Below are positions 1 to 10,048 of a stretch of DNA of 64,000 bases, one piece after another. Under the pieces are notes generated by a model. It was not told the origin of the DNA. It was given only the letters and a program-made list of their open reading frames with translations, and made no database searches. This DNA is from Zoogloeaceae bacterium (GTDB taxonomy: Bacteria; Pseudomonadota; Gammaproteobacteria; Burkholderiales; Rhodocyclaceae), in NCBI GenBank assembly GCA_024235675.1, contig JACKLZ010000002.1:553501-617500 (forward strand), written 5' to 3'. The position numbers were made by a program, and so were the translations under genes. Positions within the stretch are counted from its first letter, which is position 1; each line of letters begins with the position of its first letter.

Positions 1-149
1 CAGGCTGGGGGCAATTCGATACATGGGGGCTCCGGCGGAATTGAGCTGAACAGACCGGCATTTTACCGCCGCCCACCGCTGCGCGCTTGCGAGCACCGGG
101 AGATTCCGTTTCAATGAGTCGATTGTCTCGCCCTGCGGGAAACACCGAC

Positions 150-536
<387 letters not shown>

Positions 537-650
537 GCGCGGGTGAAGCCAACCACGAGACAGATCAAATGGACAGGCGAGGCGTGAGCGAATGAGCAAG
601 GCAGCAAGCGGACCGCGCCGCCCATTGATTCACAAGCGCTGAGCACAACC

Positions 651-1247
651 ATGTCACTGCGCCACAGCTACACCCTCATCGCCCCCTTCTACGACGCGGT
701 GCTCACCGCCGCCACCCGCCAGGCCCGCATCCGCAGTGTCACTCACCTCGCCGCGCAAACGCCCGGCACCGTTCTGGTCGCCGGCGTCGGCACCGGACTC
801 GACCTGCCGCACCTGCCACCGCAACACCACTACATCGGCATCGACCTCACCGCCGCCATGCTCCGCCGCAGCCTGCCGCGCGCCCAGCGGCACAATTACC
901 ACGCCGTGCAAGGCAGCGTGCTCGCCCTGCCCTTTGCCGACGGCCACTTCGATCACACCGTGCTGCACCTCATCCTCGCCGTCGTGCCCGACCCGCTGCG
1001 CGCCCTGCAAGAAGCGATTCGCGTCACCCGGCCGGGCGGCAGTCTGCTGGTGTTCGACAAGTTTTTGCGCCCCGGACAGCGGGCGCGCCTGCGCCGCTGG
1101 CTCACACCGATCTCGGGGCGGATCGCGACGCGGATGGATGTGGAGTTCGAGACGCTACTGGCCGGAGCGCCGGGGGCGCAGGTGGAGAGCGACGAGGCGG
1201 CGCTGGCTGGGGGGTGGTTTCGACGGGTTCGACTCACCAGGCTGTGA
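651..1247 (+). CDS. Class I SAM-dependent methyltransferase (PmtA/UbiE-like)
   Basis: This 198-residue soluble protein has a Rossmann methyltransferase core. Motif I reads VLVAGVGTGLDLP (about residues 41-53), followed by the acidic strand YIGIDLTAAML and motif IV LHLILAVVPDP, then GGSLLVFDKFL. The N-terminal YTLIAPFYDAVL resembles bacterial phosphatidylethanolamine N-methyltransferases (PmtA) and UbiE-type enzymes, so a phospholipid or quinone substrate is possible. The substrate cannot be read from sequence. The gene stands alone on the plus strand. Its stop is followed eight bases later by the REP-like element at 1255, which may double as its transcription end. Confidence 0.8.
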   Translation: MSLRHSYTLIAPFYDAVLTAATRQARIRSVTHLAAQTPGTVLVAGVGTGLDLPHLPPQHHYIGIDLTAAMLRRSLPRAQRHNYHAVQGSVLALPFADGHFDHTVLHLILAVVPDPLRALQEAIRVTRPGGSLLVFDKFLRPGQRARLRRWLTPISGRIATRMDVEFETLLAGAPGAQVESDEAALAGGWFRRVRLTRL

Positions 1248-1254
1248 CACGCCT

Positions 1255-1334
1255 CGTAGGGTGGGCGGCTCGCCGCCCACCGTCGTGCCTCACAACATAC
1301 ACCGCTTGGTGGGCGGCAAGCCGCCCACCCTACG
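1255..1334. repeat. REP/BIME-like double hairpin
   Basis: Perfect 14-bp outer inverted repeats, CGTAGGGTGGGCGG at 1255-1268 and its complement at 1321-1334, enclose two nearly identical hairpins. Each hairpin has a 10-bp stem GGTGGGCGGC with a 2-base loop: TC at 1270-1271 and AA at 1318-1319. They are separated by 26 bases (1282-1307). This is the architecture of a paired REP element (BIME) of the GTAGGGTGGGC type that is scattered through many proteobacterial genomes and mobilised by RAYT transposases. The right arm overlaps the stop codon of the Abi gene (1330-1332). There is no transposase nearby. Confidence 0.85.
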
Positions 1335-2256
1335 CCACTGCATGCCAGATCGGCTTCGAGCCCCAATCCGACGGGAAGCCCATATCTCCGATGAGATCAT
1401 CGTCGAGCCTGTGCATGTGCTCACGAAGCCGTTGGGACCAGCATGACTGAGGCTCGATGCACTGAATCAAATGCTGCAACAGCACAAGAGTGTTATAGAG
1501 CTGTCGCTCCTTCCCCGTACCGTTCAATTCCGCAGCATTGAAGTTCTCCCAAAGATACGCCGGTTTTTTTCGCGGAAGCTGAAAAGTTACGACAAACCTT
1601 CGATTCCAAAGCCTGCTGTGGTGCGCCGCCGTATTGCGCACCACGCTTAAGTGGTGCACCAACGAACAAAAAGTCTTCTCGTCCAACTCAAAACGATCAG
1701 CTATCGATTGCCTGAGTGCGGGCGGCTCCAACTGCCCCAACAGACTCGAAACAGCGCCAAAGGACGCGACCTCTACCAAGACCCAAATGGGCGGCCAGCG
1801 CATACCCAGCGTTGACCGATGATGCTTAATAAACACTTCCTTGCTGCGTTGCATCTCCGAATCGAGAGTCGTCAGAGTCTTTGCGTGTACTAGCGGATCC
1901 CTGAAGTGCTTATTCTCCAGATAGGCAACCGGGCCAAGTTGGTGACCGACCTCGTAAGCGAGCAGCGAGCGCACAGATATCTCTATTCGCTTAGTCGCCT
2001 CCAGGACCAGTTGCCGCAAACCTCGATCAAAGTGGTACAGATCCCATATCTGCTCGAAGCGAGTCCCCGGATGAAAACGATCAGCCTCCCCGTCTAAGGT
2101 AAAGGGAAAGCGATAAGCGGACAATCGATAGTAGTTGTGGTGTGCGAGGCAGCGCTCAGCAAACTCGGCATCGCCTACAACAAGCCCGCGGCTTCTGAGT
2201 ATCTCGATCTGCTGAGCGTAAGTATGGGCGGGCTTGCTCACGAGAGGGACGCCCAT
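1330..2256 (-). CDS. Abi_2-family abortive infection protein (HEPN)
   Basis: This 308-residue protein of the Abi_2 (AbiD/AbiF) family is usually a phage-defence factor that blocks growth after infection. Recognisable parts are the N-terminal KPAHTYAQQIEILRSRGL, the hallmark HHNYYRLSAYRFPF, the helical DLYHFDRGLRQLVLEATKRIEISVR-type core and, near residue 206, RNTAAHH. The last fits the R-x4-6-H active-site motif of HEPN RNases, a superfamily that includes the Abi_2 proteins. The frame extends upstream to a TTG at 2352, but homology begins near the ATG at 2256. Neither start has a good ribosome-binding site. Base composition is visibly lower in GC than the flanking genes and the gene stands alone, so horizontal acquisition is likely. 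No antitoxin partner is visible. Confidence 0.82.
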   Translation of the reverse strand: MGVPLVSKPAHTYAQQIEILRSRGLVVGDAEFAERCLAHHNYYRLSAYRFPFTLDGEADRFHPGTRFEQIWDLYHFDRGLRQLVLEATKRIEISVRSLLAYEVGHQLGPVAYLENKHFRDPLVHAKTLTTLDSEMQRSKEVFIKHHRSTLGMRWPPIWVLVEVASFGAVSSLLGQLEPPALRQSIADRFELDEKTFCSLVHHLSVVRNTAAHHSRLWNRRFVVTFQLPRKKPAYLWENFNAAELNGTGKERQLYNTLVLLQHLIQCIEPQSCWSQRLREHMHRLDDDLIGDMGFPSDWGSKPIWHAVA

Positions 2257-2281
2257 CGATAGGCAAGAAGGGAGCCCGCCC
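2226..2281. repeat. Inverted repeat spanning the Abi gene start
   Basis: Nine-base arms GGGCGGGCT (2226-2234) and AGCCCGCCC (2273-2281) are exact reverse complements, separated by 38 bases that contain the ATG at 2254-2256. If transcription starts upstream, the mRNA could fold with the start codon in the loop. This may be regulatory or a remnant of another GC-rich repeat. The function is unknown. Confidence 0.45.
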
Positions 2282-2600
2282 AGCAAAGAGAAACCCCCCT
2301 GGTGCGCATCGTTGAGAGGCGTGGGGGGTGTTGTTGGAGAGAATGATGACAAATAAACCTATAGCTTGTCCAATAGAAATTCACTATCCGGCCTATCCAT
2401 TCAGCGAGTCGACCACAATAACTTTGTCATACCAACATCCAAAAAAAATATATATTGCATATTCTTTTTGGGATCTCGGGCATTCTATCTCAGAACAGCC
2501 AACGTAGCCCAGCCGCAAAGCGGTACCCGGTGCGCATCGCTCGATCAAGCGCACGCCCCATTGCAGTCCTTCGCCTGCTTCCCGGGCGGCACCCCAGCCA
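2257..2600. other. AT-rich intergenic spacer between the Abi gene and argJ
   Basis: This stretch of about 340 bases has no convincing gene. Positions 2411-2470 contain only 16 G/C of 60 by my count, including a run of eight A (2441-2448), in a window that is otherwise strongly GC-rich. An 85-codon open frame on the plus strand (2366-2623) has no family resemblance, no ribosome-binding site and overlaps the end of argJ, so I do not call it. The spacer probably carries the promoter of the Abi gene and marks the edge of the acquired segment. The exact promoter could not be fixed. Confidence 0.6.
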
Positions 2601-3827
2601 TCAACTCCGATAATCCGCGTTGATCTTCACATAGTCATACGAGAAATCGCAGGTCCATACGGTAGCGTCGGTCTGGCCGCGGGCGAGGTCGACGGTGACG
2701 TCGATTTCGGCTTCGGCCATGACGCGGGAGCCGTCTTCTTCGCGGTAGCTGGCGGCACGACCGCCGTGTTCGGCGACGAGAACGTCGCCGAGCCAGACGC
2801 GGATCTGGCTGACGTCGAGGTCGTCGATGCCGGCGTAGCCAATGGCGGCGAGGATGCGGCCGAGGTTGGGGTCGGAGGCGAAGAAGGCGGTCTTGACCAG
2901 GGGCGACTGGCCGATGGCGTAGCCGACTTTGCGGCATTCGGCGCGGTCGCGGCCGCCCTTGACGGCGATGGTCATGAACTTGGTGGCGCCTTCGCCGTCG
3001 CGCACGATGGCCTGGGCGAGTTCGATGGAGACGGCGATGACGGCTTCGCGCAACGCAGCCCAAGCGGGCGAAGTGTCGTCGGTGATTTCGCTGTGGCCGG
3101 CTTTGCCGGTAGCCATCAGGATGTAGGAGTCGTTGGTGGAGGTGTCGCCGTCGATGGTGATGCTGTTGAAGGACAGGTCGGCGGCTTCGCGCACCAGACG
3201 CGCGAGCAGCGCCTGCGATACGGCGGCGTCGGTGGCGACGAATCCGAGCATGGTGGCCATGTTGGGCTTGATCATGCCGGCGCCCTTGCTGACGCCGGTG
3301 ATGGTGACTTCCTTGCCTTCAATCTGGATGCGGCGCGACACGCCTTTGGGCACGGTGTCGGTGGTCATGATGGCGTGGGCGACGTCGAACCAGCCGTCGA
3401 TGTGCACATTGGCGGCGGCCTTGGGCACGGCGGCGGTGAGGCGGTCCATGGGCAGGTGTTCGAGGATGACGCCGGTGGAGAACGGCAGCACTTGCTCGGG
3501 CGCGATCGACAGCGCGGCAGCGACGGCGGCGCAGGTGGCGTTGGCATCGGTCATACCTTGCTCGCCGGTGCCGGCGTTGGCGACGCCGGTGTTGATGACC
3601 AGGGCGCGGATGTCGCCGCTGGCGAGGTGTTGCTTGCACACTTGCACGGGGGCGGCGCAGAAGCGGTTTTCGGTGAACACGCCGGCCACGCGGGTGCCGG
3701 CATCGAGGGCGATGACGGTCACGTCCTTGCGGTTGGCCTTGCGGATTCCGCCCTCGGTCACGCCGAGGCGGACGCCGGCAATGGCGTGCAAATGATCGGA
3801 CTTGAGGGGCGGCAGATTGACAGGCAT
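2601..3827 (-). CDS. argJ: Bifunctional glutamate N-acetyltransferase / amino-acid acetyltransferase ArgJ
   Basis: ArgJ transfers acetyl from N2-acetylornithine to glutamate in the cyclic arginine pathway, and can often also use acetyl-CoA. The 408-residue precursor contains the autocleavage site in GAGMIKPNMATMLGF: cleavage between Ala191 and Thr192 frees the Thr nucleophile of the beta subunit. Other family segments are VINTGVANAGTGEQG, FSTGVI and the C-terminal FSYDYVKINADYRS. The frame remains open upstream to 4013, but that extension is unrelated sequence overlapping the HDOD gene. The ATG at 3827 has GGAGA eight bases upstream and matches the family start. The gene lies downstream of secA and the HDOD gene on the same strand. 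Confidence 0.96.
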   Translation of the reverse strand: MPVNLPPLKSDHLHAIAGVRLGVTEGGIRKANRKDVTVIALDAGTRVAGVFTENRFCAAPVQVCKQHLASGDIRALVINTGVANAGTGEQGMTDANATCAAVAAALSIAPEQVLPFSTGVILEHLPMDRLTAAVPKAAANVHIDGWFDVAHAIMTTDTVPKGVSRRIQIEGKEVTITGVSKGAGMIKPNMATMLGFVATDAAVSQALLARLVREAADLSFNSITIDGDTSTNDSYILMATGKAGHSEITDDTSPAWAALREAVIAVSIELAQAIVRDGEGATKFMTIAVKGGRDRAECRKVGYAIGQSPLVKTAFFASDPNLGRILAAIGYAGIDDLDVSQIRVWLGDVLVAEHGGRAASYREEDGSRVMAEAEIDVTVDLARGQTDATVWTCDFSYDYVKINADYRS

Positions 3828-3915
3828 CGAGGCGTCTCCGAACGAAATCAGCAGAAAAGGACTGTGCGCGTGGCGCGGGCCACGGCATCGGCTGAAATGA
3901 TACCGGAGTTGCGCC

Positions 3916-5379
3916 TCAGGGCGCGGCGGCGCCCCCTGCCCGGCTGGCGGTGACGAGCGCCATCGACATCTGCTGGACGAAGTGCACGAAGGCGAAGAAG
4001 GCTTCGTCATCAATCGCCGCGGCGCCCCCGTCGCGCTCGGCGTAGACCAGACCGATCACCCGGCCATTGCCCATGATCGGCGCCATGGCGGCCGGGCCCT
4101 TGCCGACGATGCCGGCCAGACGGCCACGCGAGGCGGTCAGCCGCTGCGGCTGGGCGGTGTTAACCAGGGTGTCGACGGGGTCCTTGCCCCCCGACTCCAG
4201 CGTCAGCACAAAGGCCTTGCGCAGGGTTTCGCCGCCGGCGCCGAGGCCGTATTTGCCGACCAGCTGATGGCGGTTCGGGGCCAGCAGCGCAACCACCACG
4301 CGTGCGAAACCTACGCCCTGCAAAATGCCTTCGGAAGCGAGATAGACCGCATCGGAGAAGCGCCCGCCCGACATGATCAGCGCTGTCAGCTCGCGCAAAA
4401 TGGCGAGCTGCCGCTCGGCCGGCGAAACGGTCGGCAGCGGTTCGGCCACCGTCTCGACCACCCCGGACGAGGCCGGAATGCCTCGCGCCGCGGCAGATGC
4501 ACCGTATTCGCTCGCCAGACGCGCCGCTTCGTCGGCGAGCGCTGATACCGTGTCGCGCACATCTTTTTCGGGGCGATCAACATAGCGCGCCAGCGCCGTC
4601 AGCGCGGCTTTGGCGGGCGGGCTGTCCCAGCCGCCCATCACCGCGCGCGCGACCTGGTGGCCGTGAGTAATAGATGTTTCAAGCGCCGTCGGCCGGGCCG
4701 TGGGTTCGAGCACGGCGTGCAACAAATTCCCCAACCGCCACTCACGCGCCAGTTGTACCGACAGCTGACGCAAACGGAAGCCGAGCACAGCCGTCTGAGT
4801 TGAGGCTTCTTGCTCTGGCGTGCACTCGGGCGGCAGTTGATCGGCCAGCAGCTCGGCCTTTACGCCGCCGAAACACCAGAATGCCATTTCGCCCACGCGA
4901 GTGAGCAGCGCGGCGATGAAGACTTCTTCTGCCCGCCCGTCGCCACGCATTCTGGCGATGCCACGCGCCAGGGCCGCGGCAAAGAAACAATGCGACAACT
5001 CGGCCTCGACACGCTTGCGCACGCCGCCCGTCAGCAAGCCGTCGACCAATGCAATGCCGATGGCCAGGTCAGCCACCACGTCGAAGCCGAGCACGACAAT
5101 GGCCCGGCTGATGGTGCCGACGCCCTGACGGGCGCTATTGAAATAGGCGCTATTGGCCAGGCGCAAGACCTTGGTGGTCATGGCCGGATCTTTGAGGATG
5201 ACCGCGGCCAGCCGGCCGGCCGAGGCGCTGTCGTCGCCCATGATGGCGCGGATGCCGTCGACCGTCGAACCGAAGGCCGGCATCTCCTGATCACGAATAT
5301 GGGCCACCCACTCGCTCAAACCCTCTGGCGTCGCGCCGGGCAGCGGGGGAACTTCGTCGAAAGAGAGTTCTGGAAACAT
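3916..5379 (-). CDS. HDOD-domain protein with C-terminal GAF-like domain
   Basis: This 487-residue cytoplasmic protein has two parts. Residues about 25-225 form an HDOD domain: MPAFGSTVDGIRAI, the signature KDPAMTTKVLRLANSAYFN and ISRAIVVLGFDVVADLAIGIAL. HDOD domains are HD-like folds without the catalytic metal site and usually act as signalling scaffolds. Residues about 320-480 look like a GAF sensor (LLAPNRHQLVGKYGLG, then APIMGNGRVIGLVYAERDG). A linker of about 90 residues separates them. The gene follows secA by 93 bases, with a strong hairpin between, and precedes argJ by 88 bases. Its ligand and target are unknown. Confidence 0.85.
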   Translation of the reverse strand: MFPELSFDEVPPLPGATPEGLSEWVAHIRDQEMPAFGSTVDGIRAIMGDDSASAGRLAAVILKDPAMTTKVLRLANSAYFNSARQGVGTISRAIVVLGFDVVADLAIGIALVDGLLTGGVRKRVEAELSHCFFAAALARGIARMRGDGRAEEVFIAALLTRVGEMAFWCFGGVKAELLADQLPPECTPEQEASTQTAVLGFRLRQLSVQLAREWRLGNLLHAVLEPTARPTALETSITHGHQVARAVMGGWDSPPAKAALTALARYVDRPEKDVRDTVSALADEAARLASEYGASAAARGIPASSGVVETVAEPLPTVSPAERQLAILRELTALIMSGGRFSDAVYLASEGILQGVGFARVVVALLAPNRHQLVGKYGLGAGGETLRKAFVLTLESGGKDPVDTLVNTAQPQRLTASRGRLAGIVGKGPAAMAPIMGNGRVIGLVYAERDGGAAAIDDEAFFAFVHFVQQMSMALVTASRAGGAAAP

Positions 5380-5432
5380 GCCGGATTTAACGGCGCGGGA
5401 GAGCGCTGGCTTGAGCCCCGCGCCAAATATGA

Positions 5433-5456
5433 CAACGGCGCCCTCGGGCGCCGTTG
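5433..5456 (-). terminator. Hairpin downstream of secA
   Basis: A perfect 10-bp stem CAACGGCGCC (5433-5442) pairs with 5447-5456 around a 4-base loop, 16 bases after the secA stop codon. On the minus strand the stem is followed only by a weak T-rich stretch (TCATATTTGG). It is therefore a probable intrinsic terminator or processing stem rather than a textbook one. Confidence 0.6.
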
Positions 5457-5472
5457 CGTGATGCTTGAACGA

Positions 5473-8193
<2,721 letters not shown>

Positions 8194-8225
8194 GTCAGGG
8201 GCGTGGGAGATGGGGCAAAATGCGA

Positions 8226-8231
8226 ATACTA
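8226..8231 (-). promoter_or_regulatory. Extended -10 candidate for secA
   Basis: On the minus strand TAGTAT (8226-8231) is preceded directly by TGC, giving an extended -10 (TGn-TAGTAT). This would place the start about 25 bases before the secA ATG. No good -35 is visible. Inferred from sequence only. Confidence 0.4.
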
Positions 8232-8304
8232 GCACGGTCAGCAGAACTGCCTCCGTCCCGTGCACACCGCCATCACCAAGCCTTGAGGTGCATCAATTCA
8301 ACCC

Positions 8305-8739
8305 ATGACGCAACGGCTTGATCGCTTTGCTGGAGAAGGCTCCGCCCTCGACCGACTGCGCGCCCACGCCAGCCGCCTGGGCCGGCTTCAGCAGATCGTG
8401 CTGACCGAGCTGCCGCCCTATCTGGCCGACAGCTGTCATGTGGCCAACCTCAAGGAAGATGTCCTGCTGATTCACGCCGCCACCGGCGCCGTCGCGGCCA
8501 AGCTGCGCCAGGCCACCCCGCGCCTGCTCAACACGCTGGCGATGCAGGGCGTGATGGTCCGCAGCATCAAGATTGCCACCCGGCCGGTCAACCCCGCGCC
8601 CCCGCCCAAACCCCCCGAACAACGAACGGTCAGCGGTCAGACGCAGGACGCCTTGCGCTCGCTCGCCAGCGGTCTGCCCGCCGACGACCCGCTACGCGCG
8701 GCGCTGGAGCGCTTTGTGCGGCGCAGCCGCGGGGAGTGA
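8305..8739 (+). CDS. DUF721/DciA-type protein
   Basis: This 144-residue protein of the DUF721 family is typified by DciA, the ancestral loader of the DnaB replicative helicase. The N-terminal half (about residues 12-95) contains the compact KH-like DUF721 domain: LGRLQQIVLTELPPYLADSCHVANLKE, then LLIHAATGAVAAKLRQATPRLLNTL and VMVRSIKIATRP. A proline-rich linker (PAPPPKPPEQ) and a short helical tail follow. It is divergently oriented to secA beside the lpxC end, a location seen for DUF721 genes in related bacteria. A role at the replisome is family knowledge, not shown here. Confidence 0.8.
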   Translation: MTQRLDRFAGEGSALDRLRAHASRLGRLQQIVLTELPPYLADSCHVANLKEDVLLIHAATGAVAAKLRQATPRLLNTLAMQGVMVRSIKIATRPVNPAPPPKPPEQRTVSGQTQDALRSLASGLPADDPLRAALERFVRRSRGE

Positions 8740-8766
8740 GCGCCGGCTCTGGCGCCGCGGACGACG

Positions 8767-8955
8767 CTAGAAAATCGGCGCCAGCACGCGCTCGATCAGC
8801 AGCAGCGCCATGAATACCAGCAGCGTCACCAGCCCCACGCGGGTGAACACCCAGGCCCAGTGCCGATAACGCGGGTTGCCCGACAGCAGGTAGAGGATCA
8901 GCGATCCGCCGACCATCAACAGCGCCAGCACGCCCGCCAATCTGAGAACGAACAT
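8767..8955 (-). CDS. Small two-helix membrane protein downstream of lpxC
   Basis: This 62-residue protein is almost entirely two hydrophobic helices: about residues 5-26 (LAGVLALLMVGGSLILYLLSG) and 37-57 (FTRVGLVTLLVFMALLLIERV), joined by a short polar loop NPRYRHWAW. It starts 6 bases after the lpxC stop, so it is almost certainly co-transcribed and perhaps translationally coupled. I do not recognise a named family. An inner-membrane location is likely, and the function is unknown. Confidence 0.7.
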   Translation of the reverse strand: MFVLRLAGVLALLMVGGSLILYLLSGNPRYRHWAWVFTRVGLVTLLVFMALLLIERVLAPIF

Positions 8956-8961
8956 CGCCGC

Positions 8962-9879
8962 TTAACCCATCACCGGTTCAAACATGCCGGCGACGCCGGG
9001 GGCGGCCTGGGTGTGATCCTCGAAGGTGACGACCTCCCAGGCACTTTCGTCTTCGAGCAGCACGCGCAACACCTGATTGTTCAGCGCATGACCTGATTTG
9101 TGGGCCGAGTAGGCGGCCAGCAGGGGCTTGCCCGCCAGATAGAGGTCGCCGATGGCGTCGAGCACCTTGTGTTTGACGAACTCGTCGTTGTAGCGCAGGC
9201 CGTCGGAATTGAGGATGCGGTACTCGTCCATCACGATGGCGTTGTCGAGGCTGCCGCCCAGCGCCAGGCCGTTGGAGCGCATGAACTCGACGTCCTGCAC
9301 GAACCCGAAGGTGCGCGCGCGTGCGACGTCCTGCACATAGGACAGGTCGGCAAAATCGACGGTGGCGTCGGTTTTTGTGCGGTTGATGGCGGGATGATTG
9401 AAGACGATGGAGAAATCCAGTTTGAAGCCATCGTAAGGCTCCAGGCGCACCCACTTGTCGTCCTCACGGTATTCGACCGCCTTCTTGACGCGCAAAAACC
9501 GCTTGGGCGCGGCTTGCTCTTCGAGCCCGGCGGACTGGATCAGGAACACGAAGGGGCCGGCACTGCCATCGAGAATCGGCAACTCGGCGGCGTCGACATC
9601 GACATGCACGTTGTCCACACCCAGGCCGGCCAGCGCCGACATCAGGTGTTCGACCGTGCCCACCTTGGCCTCGCCTTGCTGCAGGCCGGAGCACAAACGG
9701 GTATCGACGACGGAGTATGGATTTGCCGGCAAATCGACCGGCGGGTCGAGATCGACGCGGTGAAACACCACGCCGGTATCGGGCGCGGCCGGACGCAGCA
9801 CCATGGTCACCTTGCGGCCGCCGTGCAGGCCGACACCGGTGGCCGAAATCGTCGATTTGAGCGTGCGTTGCTTGATCAT
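8962..9879 (-). CDS. lpxC: UDP-3-O-acyl-N-acetylglucosamine deacetylase LpxC
   Basis: LpxC is the zinc-dependent enzyme for the committed step of lipid A synthesis: it removes the N-acetyl group from UDP-3-O-acyl-GlcNAc in the cytoplasm. The 305-residue protein has the start MIKQRTLKSTISATGVGLHGG, the zinc histidine in TVEHLMSALAG, the second zinc pair in HKVLDAIGDL and the catalytic histidine region SGHALNNQ. The ATG at 9879 matches the family; the frame upstream to 10098 is non-homologous and runs through the palindromic ftsZ-lpxC spacer. As in E. coli it is the last recognised gene of the dcw region. Confidence 0.97.
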   Translation of the reverse strand: MIKQRTLKSTISATGVGLHGGRKVTMVLRPAAPDTGVVFHRVDLDPPVDLPANPYSVVDTRLCSGLQQGEAKVGTVEHLMSALAGLGVDNVHVDVDAAELPILDGSAGPFVFLIQSAGLEEQAAPKRFLRVKKAVEYREDDKWVRLEPYDGFKLDFSIVFNHPAINRTKTDATVDFADLSYVQDVARARTFGFVQDVEFMRSNGLALGGSLDNAIVMDEYRILNSDGLRYNDEFVKHKVLDAIGDLYLAGKPLLAAYSAHKSGHALNNQVLRVLLEDESAWEVVTFEDHTQAAPGVAGMFEPVMG

Positions 9880-9974
9880 GATCCGTCGCCGTTCAGAGTC
9901 GGGGCGCCCGAACAAACGGCTCGGGCGAAACAAGCTGAAGTCTAGCATGCGGTGCACAACGCCCTTTTCAATAG

Positions 9975-10030
9975 CGACGGGCGCCTTGCGCGCGGACGGG
10001 AGGCATCGTCCATGCGCAAGACGCCCGTCG
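9975..10030. promoter_or_regulatory. Long inverted repeat between ftsZ and lpxC
   Basis: Arms of 17 bases at 9975-9991 (CGACGGGCGCCTTGCGC) and 10014-10030 (GCGCAAGACGCCCGTCG) match at 16 of 17 positions, with a 22-base loop. The structure starts about 19 bases after the ftsZ stop and lies about 95 bases before the lpxC start. There is no T-tract on the minus strand, so it is either a factor-dependent terminator or attenuator, an RNA-processing or stability stem, or an operator. It may set different ftsZ and lpxC expression. Confidence 0.6.
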
Positions 10031-10048
10031 GGGCGGTACAAAGTCCGA

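Noticed and set aside
2366..2623. An 85-codon plus-strand frame between the Abi gene and argJ
   Set aside because: No family resemblance and no ribosome-binding site; it crosses the AT-rich spacer and overlaps the argJ 3' end.
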